The notes under the pieces were generated by a model, which made no database searches, had not been told where the DNA came from, and worked only from the letters and a program-made list of their open reading frames with translations. From assembly GCF_040656415.1 (NCBI RefSeq), contig NZ_JBFAMC010000001.1, positions 806,001-870,000 of the forward strand: a DNA stretch of 64,000 bases, given 5' to 3'. Shown here one piece after another: positions 15,394-23,681 of the stretch; the first letter of the stretch is position 1; every line of letters begins with the position of its first letter. Origin of the DNA: Rhodococcus_F sp040656415. Lineage in GTDB: Bacteria; Actinomycetota; Actinomycetes; Mycobacteriales; Mycobacteriaceae. A program made the position numbers and the translations under genes.

Positions 15394-15885
15394 ATGACGA
15401 ATCCACTCGGACAGTCCACTGGGGCGCGGCGTGGGGCTCTGCCGGAACCCCCCACGGGCTGGCCCATCGGTTCGTACCCCACCTACGCGGAGGCGCAGCG
15501 CGCCGTCGACTACCTCTCCGATCAAGAGTTCTCTGTAGAGGACGTCACCATCGTGGGTGTGAACCTCATGCAGGTCGAGCGCGTGCTCGGGCGTCTGTCA
15601 TGGGCGAAAGTTATTGGTGGGGGAATTGTTTCGGGTGCTTGGCTCGGCGTTTTCTTCGGTCTGTTGTTGGGCATCGTTACGGGAGGGTTCCTTGCGCCAC
15701 TGGTAGTGGGCATTATCGGCGGCATCATCTTCGGGCTGATCTCGACGTCGATCCCATACGCGGCGACTCGGGGGACCCGGGACTTCGCATCCACGATGCA
15801 ACTGGTTGCCGGGCGTTACGACGTGTTGTGCAAGCCGAAGTCGGCGGAGATCGCCAGGGACATGCTGGCCAGACTGGCCCTCTGA
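15394..15885 (+). CDS. General-stress-protein-17M-like membrane protein (Rv1234-like)
   Basis: A 163-residue protein. Residues 25-70 form a ferredoxin-like fold typical of the GSP17M/DUF1269-like group (WPIGSYPTYAEAQRAVDYLS, then FSVEDVTIVGVNLMQVERVL). Two glycine-rich hydrophobic helices follow (GGGIVSGAWLGVFFGLLLGI and GFLAPLVVGIIGGIIFGLIS), then TMQLVAGRYDVLC. The function is unknown; the family is linked to general stress. ATG 15394 is preferred (GAGGAGA about 12 bases upstream). It follows the CoA lyase gene by 68 bases and converges on the MFS gene. Confidence 0.72.
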   Translation: MTNPLGQSTGARRGALPEPPTGWPIGSYPTYAEAQRAVDYLSDQEFSVEDVTIVGVNLMQVERVLGRLSWAKVIGGGIVSGAWLGVFFGLLLGIVTGGFLAPLVVGIIGGIIFGLISTSIPYAATRGTRDFASTMQLVAGRYDVLCKPKSAEIARDMLARLAL

Positions 15886-15894
15886 TCTGCTCAG

Positions 15895-17409
15895 CTAAGA
15901 CGCGCTTCGGTGCTCGCTCGCGGGGGTCGTGTTCGCGGAGCCCAGGCCACCGACGGTGCCCCATTCGGCGGCGAGGGCGGTCGCGTGAACCTCGTCCTCC
16001 TCTTCGTGTGGCGGGGTGCGGATCAGGCGGGTGGTGCCGACCAGTGGGAGCAGACCGGCGAGCGCGGCAGCCGCTGCGCCGACGACGAACGCGATCACAT
16101 ACGCAGTTTCCGAAGGGATGGCGGTTCCGGCCAGGGTGATACCGGCGAGCAGGCTTGCCAGCAGGGCGCTGGCGAAGGAACTGCCGACGGACCGGGCGAT
16201 GGAGTTGATGCTGTTCGCGACGCCGGTTTCGTTCTGGTGAACTTCCGCGACCAATAGCGACGGAAGCGCCGCATAGGCAAGGCTGATGAAGGTGTTGACC
16301 AGCAGGAGCGCGGCGATCACTTCCAGGGTCTGGTCATGCGCGAGGATGAACAGTGTGAAGCCGACAACACCGACCACGCTCGAGGCGGTGAGGACCGCAC
16401 GGGGACCGAAGCGCTGGATCAGCTTTCCGCTGAGGATCGCGACGATGACACCGGTGATCGCACCCGGGAGCAGGTACACGGCGGAGGCCTCCAGCACAGT
16501 GGCCCCGAATCCGTATCCTGCGACCTCACGCGGGGTCTGAACGAAATACGAACTGCCCAAGAACATCACGAACATGGACATGCCCACGAATAGTGCGGCC
16601 AGGTGGGTGACGAGTACCGATGGGCTGGTGAGTAGTCGGGGTGCGACAAGCGGATCGGCAGTCCTGCGTTCGTAGAGGAACCAGACGATGAGAACCACGA
16701 TTCCCGCGAGGCCACTGCCGACCGTGACGGGCGAGAGCCAGCCCCAGTTTCCTCCTTCGGAGATCGGAAGCAGAACGAGGATGAGGCCGACCCCGAGGCC
16801 CACCGCGCCGATCCAGTCGATCGGCCCCGCGCCACTGCGTGGACGCCGGGGGATCGAGAACCAGGCGAGGACGAGTCCGACCGCACTGATGGCAGAGGCC
16901 AGCCAGAAGACTCGGTGGAAGTCGGCTCCGTCGGAGACCAGCACGCCCGTGAGGATGATGCCGAAGCACCCACCGAAGCCGAGAGTGCCGGAGAGGATCC
17001 CCATTGCCCCGGTCAGCTTCGCCGGCGGGAGTTCGTCCCGCAGGACGGCGATTCCGATGGGGAAAAGTGCGAACGACGCGCCTTGGAGCACACGGGCGAA
17101 GATCAGCACACCGATCGAAGTCGCGACAGCGCCGATGACCGAGCCCAGCAGAACGACCGCGAGCACACCGAGCAGGACCGGACGCTTGCCGCGCAGATCT
17201 GCGAGCCGACCCAGGACGGGTGTCGCAGTGGCGGCTGCGAGGAGGTTGGCGGTAAGGAGCCATCCCACGCCAGTCGGGCTGACGCCCAGTTGCGCTCCTA
17301 TGGTTCCGACGATCGGCACCACCAGTGTCTGGAGAACGGCGACGATCATCACGACGAAGCACATGACCGGTAGAAGCCCCCTGGTTGCCGGTTTCGATCC
17401 GATGGCCAC
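15895..17409 (-). CDS. MFS efflux transporter (DHA2-type, about 14 helices)
   Basis: A 504-residue drug/proton antiporter-type permease. The protein is almost entirely hydrophobic helices. Helix 1 region reads MCFVVMIVAVLQTLVVPIVG, motif A between helices 2 and 3 is GRLADLRGKRPVL, helix 4 has RVLQGASFALFPIGIAVLRD, and a motif C-like glycine-rich helix follows (GILSGTLGFGGCFGIILTGV). Length and helix count favour the DHA2 group (EmrB/QacA). The C-terminal tail of about 45 residues is polar and cytoplasmic. GTG 17409 has GGAGG just upstream. The substrate is unknown. No regulator is adjacent. Confidence 0.82.
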   Translation of the reverse strand: MAIGSKPATRGLLPVMCFVVMIVAVLQTLVVPIVGTIGAQLGVSPTGVGWLLTANLLAAATATPVLGRLADLRGKRPVLLGVLAVVLLGSVIGAVATSIGVLIFARVLQGASFALFPIGIAVLRDELPPAKLTGAMGILSGTLGFGGCFGIILTGVLVSDGADFHRVFWLASAISAVGLVLAWFSIPRRPRSGAGPIDWIGAVGLGVGLILVLLPISEGGNWGWLSPVTVGSGLAGIVVLIVWFLYERRTADPLVAPRLLTSPSVLVTHLAALFVGMSMFVMFLGSSYFVQTPREVAGYGFGATVLEASAVYLLPGAITGVIVAILSGKLIQRFGPRAVLTASSVVGVVGFTLFILAHDQTLEVIAALLLVNTFISLAYAALPSLLVAEVHQNETGVANSINSIARSVGSSFASALLASLLAGITLAGTAIPSETAYVIAFVVGAAAAALAGLLPLVGTTRLIRTPPHEEEDEVHATALAAEWGTVGGLGSANTTPASEHRSAS

Positions 17410-17575
17410 TGGGTCCTCCCGCAGTCCGAACTTGCACTAGGGCAATACGGTACTGCGGCAACTGACGAGACCGCGGTCACGGTGAGATCGGAGCCGGTTG
17501 TCGCGATCGTGCTGCCATGCAGCCTGCCCGAGAGGCCGTCCGGCGGGGGATCGAGTTCGGTGGTTTGATGGCCGG

Positions 17576-18163
17576 GTGACTGACAGTGTTGTTGCCTCGG
17601 TTCGCGCACACCTGATCGAGCAGATCGGAGTGCCGGATCCAGCGGAGGCTTCGGTGACGTTCCTGGGCGTCGAACCTCTCAGCGTGCTCCGGTTCGCCGC
17701 AGACGGCGAGGGTCTGGTGAGGTACGCGACAGTGGGTTGTTCCAGGCACCCGATGGGCGACCCGGGCGAGTTGATGGCCGACCCCGTGCGCGGACCGCGC
17801 GCCGAGCTCGTCCTCGCGCTGCGCGGCGGCACAGGGGTGGCTTCGGGTGTCGCGCGCACGTTGGCGGTTCTGGCGGCCGCGCCCTCGGTGGAGGGCGTCG
17901 TTCTGGTGGGGGACGCGCTGCTCGACTTGGGAGAGCCCCTGTGGAAGGACGCACCGTTCACGGCGGTGTTGCTCGAGGAGTCGACTATTGCAGATCTGCC
18001 GCTACCGGAACCGGCCGAGGCCGTACGGTTTCTGACGGTGGTGCCGCTGACCGGAAATGAAGCGGCGTGGGTGCGATTGCGCGGCGCTGATGCTCTGCGT
18101 GAGGCGTGGGCGGAGGCGGGCATCGACGTCCGCGATCCGAATCGTGCATCCGCTTCACTCTGA
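17576..18163 (+). CDS. Suppressor-of-fused (SUFU) domain protein
   Basis: A 195-residue soluble protein. The sequence (VRAHLIEQIGVPDPAEASVT, FAADGEGLVRYATVGCSRHP, GPRAELVLALRGG, WKDAPFTAVLLEE, VRFLTVVPLTGNEAAWVRLRG) fits the bacterial SUFU-like family as I recall it, in which a YATVG/S segment and an xxELxLxL strand are followed by a late FLTVVPLT. Bacterial SUFU proteins have no established function; some act as immunity proteins in toxin loci, but no toxin gene is nearby. GTG 17576 is the likely start (TTTGAT six bases upstream); an ATG-initiated reading from 17498 adds a composition unlike the family. Confidence 0.7.
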   Translation: MTDSVVASVRAHLIEQIGVPDPAEASVTFLGVEPLSVLRFAADGEGLVRYATVGCSRHPMGDPGELMADPVRGPRAELVLALRGGTGVASGVARTLAVLAAAPSVEGVVLVGDALLDLGEPLWKDAPFTAVLLEESTIADLPLPEPAEAVRFLTVVPLTGNEAAWVRLRGADALREAWAEAGIDVRDPNRASASL

Positions 18164-18254
18164 TATATGCAAGAGCGGGCGACTGATAGATGCGGCAATC
18201 GGCGACACACCCGAGTTCGAAGACCGTTCGCCCGACAGCTGAGAGACTGGACTG

Positions 18255-19109
18255 GTGCTCATCGATCTTCATTCTCACTCGACGGCCTCGGACGGAACGG
18301 ATCGTCCGGAGGCCTTGGTGCGCGCCGCGAAGGCGGCAGGCTTGGACGTCGTGGCGTTGACCGATCACGACACCACCTCAGGTTGGGCAGAGGCGGTCGC
18401 CGCGTTACCTGCCGGGCTCACGCTGGTCCGGGGCATGGAAATGTCGTGCGAAGGTCGTGGAGAGGACGGACGTCCTGTCGCAGTACATCTGCTTGCCTAC
18501 CTGTTCGACCCGGCTCACCCGGCGTTCGCGAGGGAGCGAGAACGGTTGCTCGACGAACGGGTAGTCAGAGTCCGAGCAATGGCAGAACGGATGAAGGAAG
18601 ACGGACTCCCGATCGACGCCGACGAGGTCCTCGCTGAGGCGGGAGTCGCCGCGGGTCGCCCGCACCTGGCCAGGGCCCTGATGCGGGCGGGGGTCGTCGA
18701 CAGCGTCGGTGAGGCGTTCGTCGACCTGCTTGCGCCCGGTGGCAGGTACTTCGTGGATAAGTCGGACACACCGCTCGACGAGGCGGTACAACTTGTGGCG
18801 GAGGCGGGGGGAGTGAGTGTCCTCGCGCACGGGCGCGCGCGCATGAGGGGGCGGTTGCTTGCACTCGAACACATCCGTGATCTGGCGTCGGCAGGTCTGC
18901 ACGGGCTCGAGGTGCACCACCCGGACCACTCGGCGGCCGACACGCGGCTACTGCAGGACCTTGCGGGGGAACTCGACCTCGTCGTCACCGGTTCTTCCGA
19001 CTATCACGGGGCGAACAAGAATACAAGGTTGGGCGAATTCTCTACGAACGCAGACGAATTTGACAGATTGGTGTCCAAATCATCTGGAGTGCCGGTGATT
19101 TCGTCATGA
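18255..19109 (+). CDS. PHP-domain phosphoesterase (YciV/RNase AM-like)
   Basis: A 284-residue metal-dependent phosphoesterase. The N-terminal IDLHSHSTASDGTDRPE gives the HxH metal motif, VVALTDHDTTSGW the second, RGMEMSCEG the acidic ligand, and SVLAHGRARM plus VVTGSSDYHGANKN the late His/Asp ligands. This is the YciV subfamily, whose members act as 3',5'-nucleotide bisphosphate phosphatase or 5'-3' exonuclease on RNA ends. The sequence does not decide between these. GTG 18255 gives the canonical start two residues before IDLH. A small membrane protein gene overlaps its stop by 4 bases. Confidence 0.82.
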   Translation: MLIDLHSHSTASDGTDRPEALVRAAKAAGLDVVALTDHDTTSGWAEAVAALPAGLTLVRGMEMSCEGRGEDGRPVAVHLLAYLFDPAHPAFARERERLLDERVVRVRAMAERMKEDGLPIDADEVLAEAGVAAGRPHLARALMRAGVVDSVGEAFVDLLAPGGRYFVDKSDTPLDEAVQLVAEAGGVSVLAHGRARMRGRLLALEHIRDLASAGLHGLEVHHPDHSAADTRLLQDLAGELDLVVTGSSDYHGANKNTRLGEFSTNADEFDRLVSKSSGVPVISS

Positions 19110-19471
19110 GTGTATACGCAAGAGATGGATACGACAGGTTCGACTCCTATGGTCGGCCTGCTCCTGGCGATGTGCCGCCCAGAGAGCCACGAAGCCCGCT
19201 GCCCCTCCGGGCAATCCGTGCGCTCAGCGGTGCCGTCGCTGCCGGACTCGTGCTTCTGCTGCTCGTCGTGATCGTTTCCGCCTACCTAGGTGGCGGCAAG
19301 GGGGTGCCTGGACCGGGAACGGTCTCCATCACAGCGCACACCGCGGCTGCTCTGGTCGCGATAGCGGCTCAGTGGATCGCGGATCGTCGCGAAGGAATGG
19401 TGGCTGCGACCGCGTCTGCGGTCGTAATCGCGGCGGCGGCTCTTCTGCTGTTCACACAATGGTGGGGTTGA
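19106..19471 (+). CDS. Small membrane protein of unknown function
   Basis: A 121-residue protein with a charged, proline-rich N-terminus of about 30 residues (ARDGYDRFDSYGRPAPGD) and three predicted helices: ALSGAVAAGLVLLLLVVIVS, HTAAALVAIAAQWI, and AATASAVVIAAAALLLF. I do not recognise the family beyond similarity in layout to actinobacterial conserved membrane proteins. It overlaps the PHP gene by 4 bases (ATGA) and is probably co-translated with it. Confidence 0.7.
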   Translation: MSVYARDGYDRFDSYGRPAPGDVPPREPRSPLPLRAIRALSGAVAAGLVLLLLVVIVSAYLGGGKGVPGPGTVSITAHTAAALVAIAAQWIADRREGMVAATASAVVIAAAALLLFTQWWG

Positions 19472-19840
19472 TGCCGATTCGGTCAAAAGGCGACAGCGAA
19501 TGGCGCAGTGATCACGGAACCCGTACTCGCCGGGCAGTGGGAGCGTGGAGCTACGACTCCCGACGGGATGACAATTTGATTGCGTGTCGATAGTCGTGCC
19601 AAACTTGCCATACTCCGCCGTCGGCGCCACCGCCCTTCGGGGGAGATCACGGCAGTCTTGCCAGGGCTCACCCGCCCGGTGCCATGACGCTTTGGAAGTT
19701 CTGCGGCCATCGTGATAGCGCATCCTGGAGCGTCATCTCAGTAGTCGTTCGTGGAGTAGTCAAGTGGTCAGAGTTGATCCGCATGGTTACTTCTCAGTAA
19801 CCCGGCCCCGAGTGAGCCTAGACTTTGTAGGAGTGCCATT
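19472..19840. other. 369-bp intergenic region with several inverted repeats
   Basis: No convincing gene is present. The region holds short hairpins at 19616-19626 (CGCC/GGCG), 19633-19642 (CCC-TTCG-GGG) and 19651-19662 (GGCA/TGCC). Two 8-base arms, ATGACGCT (19684-19691) and AGCGTCAT (19729-19736), enclose a further 37 bases. The malic enzyme promoter appears to lie downstream of these, so they may mark the end of the upstream transcript or a small RNA rather than a leader. No known riboswitch was recognised. Confidence 0.4.
19785..19802. promoter_or_regulatory. Putative operator upstream of malic enzyme gene
   Basis: GGTTACT-TCTC-AGTAACC is a perfect 7-base inverted repeat with a 4-base spacer. 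It covers the -35 position of a likely promoter whose -10 is TAGACT (19819-19824). The form and position suggest a repressor site, possibly for a TetR- or GntR-type protein; the regulator is not identified. Confidence 0.55.
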
Positions 19841-21034
19841 GTGTCCACCGTGTCTGAACCCACAACACCGCAGAAGGTCGAGCTGAACGACGAGGAAATC
19901 TTCGCCGGCCACATCGGGGGAAAGCTCTCGGTGCAGACCACGGCAGCCCTCGATTCTCAGCGTGCCCTGTCCATCGCATACACGCCCGGCGTCGCACAGG
20001 TCAGCCGCGCCATCGCAGCCGATGAGACGCTGGCCAATCGCTACACCTGGACCAATCGCCTCGTCGTCGTCGTATCGGACGGCTCCGCGGTACTCGGCCT
20101 CGGTGACATCGGAGCCCGGGCGTCACTTCCCGTGATGGAGGGCAAATCCGCGCTGTTCAAGAAGTTTGCGGACCTGAACTCCATCCCGTTGGTGCTGGAT
20201 ACGAAGGACACTGACGAGATCGTCGAGACTCTCATCCGATTGCGTCCGAGCTTCGGCGCCGTCAATCTCGAGGACATCTCGGCGCCCCGCTGCTTCGAGA
20301 TCGAAGAGCGCGTGATCGAAGCGCTCGATTGTCCGGTCATGCATGACGATCAACACGGCACCGCGATCGTCGTCCTTGCCGCACTCAAGGGTGCCACCAA
20401 GGTCCAGGACCGCCCCCTGCACGAGCTTCGGGTGGTCATCTCCGGTGCCGGTGCCGCAGGTGTCGCCTGCGCGAACATTCTGCTGGCCGCCGGCATCAAC
20501 GACGTGACGGTTCTCGACTCGAAGGGCATCGTTTCCGAAGATCGCGAGGACCTCACCGAGGTCAAGTCCGACTTGGCAGCCCGAACCAACCCCACAGGTC
20601 GCCGCGGTGGCATCGTCGAGGCCCTCGATGGTGCAGACGTGTTCCTGGGTGTGTCTGCGGGCACTGTGCCCGAAGAGATCATCGCCACAATGGCGGAGAA
20701 CTCGATCGTGTTCGCGTTGTCGAACCCGGATCCAGAGATTCACCCCGACATCGCACGCAAGCATGCGGCAATCGTGGCTACGGGACGCAGTGACTTCCCG
20801 AACCAGATCAACAACGTACTCGCCTTCCCCGGTGTGTTCCGTGGTGCGCTCGACGCCGGCGCCCGCCGTATCACCGAAGGCATGAAGCTTGCCGCTGCCG
20901 AGGCAATCCTTTCGGTGGTCGGCGACGAGCTGGGTGTAGACAAGATCGTTCCCAGCCCGCTCGATCCTCGGGTCGCCCCCGCTGTTGCGGAGGCGGTCGC
21001 CGGTGCCGCTCACGCAGAAGGCGTCACCAGCTAG
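19841..21034 (+). CDS. NAD(P)-dependent malic enzyme
   Basis: A 397-residue short-form malic enzyme that converts malate to pyruvate and CO2 with reduction of NAD or NADP. The N-terminal malic domain shows ALSIAYTPGVAQVSRAI, VSDGSAVLGLGDIGARASLP (the metal and catalytic loop) and MEGKSALFKKFADL with the catalytic lysine. VNLEDISAPRCFEIE and VMHDDQHGTAIV carry the metal ligands. The Rossmann domain has VVISGAGAAGVACANIL. The MaeB phosphotransacetylase domain is absent. GTG 19841 has AGGAG seven bases upstream. A long hairpin follows the stop. Cofactor preference is not certain; GAGAAG followed by LDSK suggests NAD. Confidence 0.9.
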   Translation: MSTVSEPTTPQKVELNDEEIFAGHIGGKLSVQTTAALDSQRALSIAYTPGVAQVSRAIAADETLANRYTWTNRLVVVVSDGSAVLGLGDIGARASLPVMEGKSALFKKFADLNSIPLVLDTKDTDEIVETLIRLRPSFGAVNLEDISAPRCFEIEERVIEALDCPVMHDDQHGTAIVVLAALKGATKVQDRPLHELRVVISGAGAAGVACANILLAAGINDVTVLDSKGIVSEDREDLTEVKSDLAARTNPTGRRGGIVEALDGADVFLGVSAGTVPEEIIATMAENSIVFALSNPDPEIHPDIARKHAAIVATGRSDFPNQINNVLAFPGVFRGALDAGARRITEGMKLAAAEAILSVVGDELGVDKIVPSPLDPRVAPAVAEAVAGAAHAEGVTS

Positions 21035-21045
21035 CGAGAATCCGT

Positions 21046-21097
21046 CGAACACCCCGGACTGGAGCCCGCACCCAAGGCTCCGGTATCGGGGTGTTCG
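21046..21097. terminator. Bidirectional hairpin terminator between convergent genes
   Basis: CGAACACCCCG (21046-21056) pairs with CGGGGTGTTCG (21087-21097), and an inner GGAGCC/GGCTCC stem lies at 21061-21081. It sits between the malic enzyme stop and the stop of the convergent ABC permease gene. There is no long T run, which is common in high-GC actinobacteria. Confidence 0.75.
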
Positions 21098-21116
21098 TCG
21101 TTGTGCGGTCTCTTCG

Positions 21117-21821
21117 TCAGGATGCCCTCGCGACAATCTGTTCGGCGCTCGGGTTGCGCCTCAGTCGGCCCGTGCCGGGAACGGACATCCATACCGCGAG
21201 CGCGAGCAGACCGTCCACGACGAGCGCGAGAATCGTCACCAGAAGCGCGCCAACCACCACCCGGTCGTACTGGCGCAAGGCAAGCCCATCGAAGATGTAG
21301 CGGCCCAAGCCGCCGAGATTGACGTACGCGGCCACGGATGCGGTTGCGATGATCTGCAAGGTGGCGTTGCGGAGTCCGCCGAGCATGAGCGGCAGCGCGT
21401 TCGGCGCCTCGACACGGGTGAGGACTTGCCATTCGGTCAGGCCCATCGCCCGCGCGGCGTCTACAACCTTCCACTCGACGTTCGCAATACCCGCGTAGGT
21501 TCCTGCCAGCACAGGTGGAATCCCGAGGATCACCAGGGCCAGGATCGGGGGGATCAGACCGAGCCCGAGCACAAGCACCAGCAGCGTCAGCAGGCCGAGC
21601 GTCGGCAGGGAGCGGAGTGCGTTGACGAGACCAACGACGACCACGTCGCCTTTGCGTAGGTGCCCGATGATCAGACCGAGCGGTACCGCTACCGCCACCG
21701 CCAGGACCACCGCCAGAAAGCTGTACCAAAGGTGTTCGAGGATTCGAGCGCCGATTCCCGTGCTGCCGTGCCAGTTGGCCGCGTCGGTGATATAGACCCA
21801 CGCGTCGGCGAAGATGTTCAT
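21117..21821 (-). CDS. Glycine betaine/choline-type ABC transporter permease (second)
   Basis: A 234-residue OpuCB/ProW-type inner-membrane permease. It opens MNIFADAWVYITDAANW, then has about six helices with the binding-protein-dependent transport signature (VNALRSLPTLGLLTLLVLVL and GIPPVLAGTYAGIANVEWKV). The EAA loop reads VVDAARAMGLTEWQVLTRVE. ATG 21821 overlaps the stop of the preceding permease gene (ATGA), which rejects the longer reading to 21893. Last gene of a four-gene operon with two permeases, an ATPase and a lipoprotein. Confidence 0.88.
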   Translation of the reverse strand: MNIFADAWVYITDAANWHGSTGIGARILEHLWYSFLAVVLAVAVAVPLGLIIGHLRKGDVVVVGLVNALRSLPTLGLLTLLVLVLGLGLIPPILALVILGIPPVLAGTYAGIANVEWKVVDAARAMGLTEWQVLTRVEAPNALPLMLGGLRNATLQIIATASVAAYVNLGGLGRYIFDGLALRQYDRVVVGALLVTILALVVDGLLALAVWMSVPGTGRLRRNPSAEQIVARAS

Positions 21822-22510
21822 GAAGCCCCCTCGGACGCCGGTGCGCTGGAGGGCCATTGTTCTGCAGACGGGCGGCGAAATTGCCGGGTCCACGGTGTCA
21901 GTAATCGGCCGACGAGGTACAGCAGCACGTCGAATGTCAGGGCGAGTACGGCGATGGCGATGATCCCGGCCAAAATCTGGTCGGGGTAGTCACGGTGGTA
22001 GCCCTGGGTGAACAGGGTGCCGAGGCCCCCGATTCCGATTACCGAACCCACCGATACCAGCGAGATGTTGGTCACAGCCACCACCCTCACGGTGGCGACG
22101 AGAACGGGTATTGCGAGGGGGAGGTCGACGGTGAGGACCCGCCCGAGGCGGGTGAATCCCATCGCGGTTGCAGAGTCGACGACATCAGCGGGGACCGAGT
22201 CGAGGGCCTCGGGCACGGCACGGATGAGCAGGGCGGTGGAGTAGATCGTCAGCGCGATCACCACGTTGAGCGGGTCGAGGATCTGCAAGCCGACAATCGA
22301 GGGAATCGTCACGAACAGCGCCAACGATGGAATCGTGAACGCAATGCCCGCGGCGATCAGTGTGATCTTGCGCAGCCACGGCACGCCCTTGACGACGCTC
22401 CCTACCGGGACGGCGATCATCAGTCCGATCAGAAGGGGGACCAGTGCGAGATACAGATGGGTCTTCGTCAGATCGACGACGACGGAGAAGTTGTCGAGCA
22501 GCCACCTCAT
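21818..22510 (-). CDS. Glycine betaine/choline-type ABC transporter permease (first)
   Basis: A 230-residue permease starting MRWLLDNFSVVVDLTKTHLY. It shows HLYLALVPLLIGLMIAVPVG in the first helix, AGIAFTIPSLALFVTIPSIV, and the EAA loop DVVDSATAMGFTRLGRVLTV. The last helix-rich part holds SVGSVIGIGGLGTLFTQGYH, the conserved glycine cluster of OpuC-type permeases. ATG 22510 lies 4 bases after the ATPase stop; an in-frame start at 22561 would overlap the ATPase gene by 47 bases and is less likely. It pairs with the other permease to form the membrane channel. Confidence 0.88.
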   Translation of the reverse strand: MRWLLDNFSVVVDLTKTHLYLALVPLLIGLMIAVPVGSVVKGVPWLRKITLIAAGIAFTIPSLALFVTIPSIVGLQILDPLNVVIALTIYSTALLIRAVPEALDSVPADVVDSATAMGFTRLGRVLTVDLPLAIPVLVATVRVVAVTNISLVSVGSVIGIGGLGTLFTQGYHRDYPDQILAGIIAIAVLALTFDVLLYLVGRLLTPWTRQFRRPSAEQWPSSAPASEGAS

Positions 22511-22514
22511 CGGA

Positions 22515-23672
22515 CTACGGCCTGTCCGTGCTCGTCGCCTCGCAAGAGAGGTGGAGCTCACTCCTCATGCGATCCTCCGCCGCCCGTTGCTCGGCCAGTT
22601 TCGCGATCACCTCGGCGCCGAGTATGCCGCCCGCCACCGTGCCGTCGGCGTCTACAGCCACCCCGATCCCCGCGGGAGAGGAGATGGCCGCGTCCAGCGC
22701 CTGTCGTAGATCGGCGCCGGGAGTGAAGAGAGACCCTCCTGCCGCAGTGCATTCGGAGATCGGGCGACCAGCACGCGCCCTCTCCACGCCAATGCCGTCG
22801 ATCCAGCCCGTGGGAACTCCGGTATCGGTGACGACCAGGGCCCAGTCACCGTGCTCGAGGGTCAGCTCGGGTACTTCCTTTTCGGTCGCGGTCCGAATCG
22901 TGTGCAGCGGAACCTGATCGGCGGTCCGGAACGAGAGGCCACGGTAGCCGCGATCTCGTCCCACGAACGACGCGACGAAATCGTTGGCGGGCACGGACAG
23001 GACCGTGTCCGGGGTGTCGTACTGCTGCAGCCGTCCACCCGGGCCGAAAACTGCCACCCTGTCGCCAAGTTTGATGGCTTCGTCGATGTCGTGGGTGACG
23101 AACACGATGGTCTTCCGCATTTCGGCCTGCAGGCGTTGCATCTCCGCCTGCAGGTCCTCTCGGACAAGGGGATCGACGGCACTGAACGGCTCGTCCATCA
23201 GCAGGATCGGCGGATCGGCGGCCAGCGCCCGAGCGACTCCTACGCGCTGTTGCTGCCCACCGGAGAGTTGCCCGGGATAGCGTGACGCCAGCGCCGGATC
23301 GAGGCCCACCCGTTCCAGTACAGCCAACGCGGCCTTGCGGGCGCTGCGCCGTGAATCACCCTTCAGCACAGGCACGGTGGCGACGTTGTCCACGACTGTG
23401 CGGTGTGGCAACAGTCCGGCGCCCTGGATGACGTAACCGATGCCGAGGCGAAGCTTCACGGCGTCGACATCGGCGATGTCGCGCCCGCCAACCGTGATCG
23501 TTCCCTTGGTAGGCGTGATCATCCGGTTGATCATCCGCATCGATGTGGTCTTACCGCAGCCGGACGGCCCGACGAAGACCGTGAAGGACTCGGCTTCGAT
23601 CTCGAGATCGAGGTTGTCGACTGCCGTCGTGCCATCCGGATACCGTTTGGTGACACCCGAGAAAGTGATCAC
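22515..23672 (-). CDS. Glycine betaine/choline-type ABC transporter ATP-binding protein with CBS region
   Basis: A 385-residue ATPase of the OpuCA/ProV group. It shows Walker A GPSGCGKTT near residue 36, the Q-loop region (LGIGYVIQGAGLLPHRTV), signature LSGGQQQRVGVARAL, and Walker B ILLMDEPFSAVDPL followed by VTHDIDEAIKLGD. After about residue 245 comes a regulatory region of about 140 residues with CBS-like segments (AVDADGTVAGGILGAEVIAK). In related importers this senses ionic strength or c-di-AMP. The C-terminus extends into HLSCEATSTDRP. It powers uptake of a quaternary amine or osmolyte; osmotic control is inferred. Confidence 0.88.
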   Translation of the reverse strand: MITFSGVTKRYPDGTTAVDNLDLEIEAESFTVFVGPSGCGKTTSMRMINRMITPTKGTITVGGRDIADVDAVKLRLGIGYVIQGAGLLPHRTVVDNVATVPVLKGDSRRSARKAALAVLERVGLDPALASRYPGQLSGGQQQRVGVARALAADPPILLMDEPFSAVDPLVREDLQAEMQRLQAEMRKTIVFVTHDIDEAIKLGDRVAVFGPGGRLQQYDTPDTVLSVPANDFVASFVGRDRGYRGLSFRTADQVPLHTIRTATEKEVPELTLEHGDWALVVTDTGVPTGWIDGIGVERARAGRPISECTAAGGSLFTPGADLRQALDAAISSPAGIGVAVDADGTVAGGILGAEVIAKLAEQRAAEDRMRSELHLSCEATSTDRP

Positions 23673-23681
23673 GGCGAGTCC

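Noticed and set aside
19472..19840. Known riboswitch upstream of malic enzyme
   Set aside because: No conserved core of cobalamin, SAM, glycine or ydaO/yuaA-type c-di-AMP riboswitches was recognised, and the likely promoter lies downstream of the hairpins.
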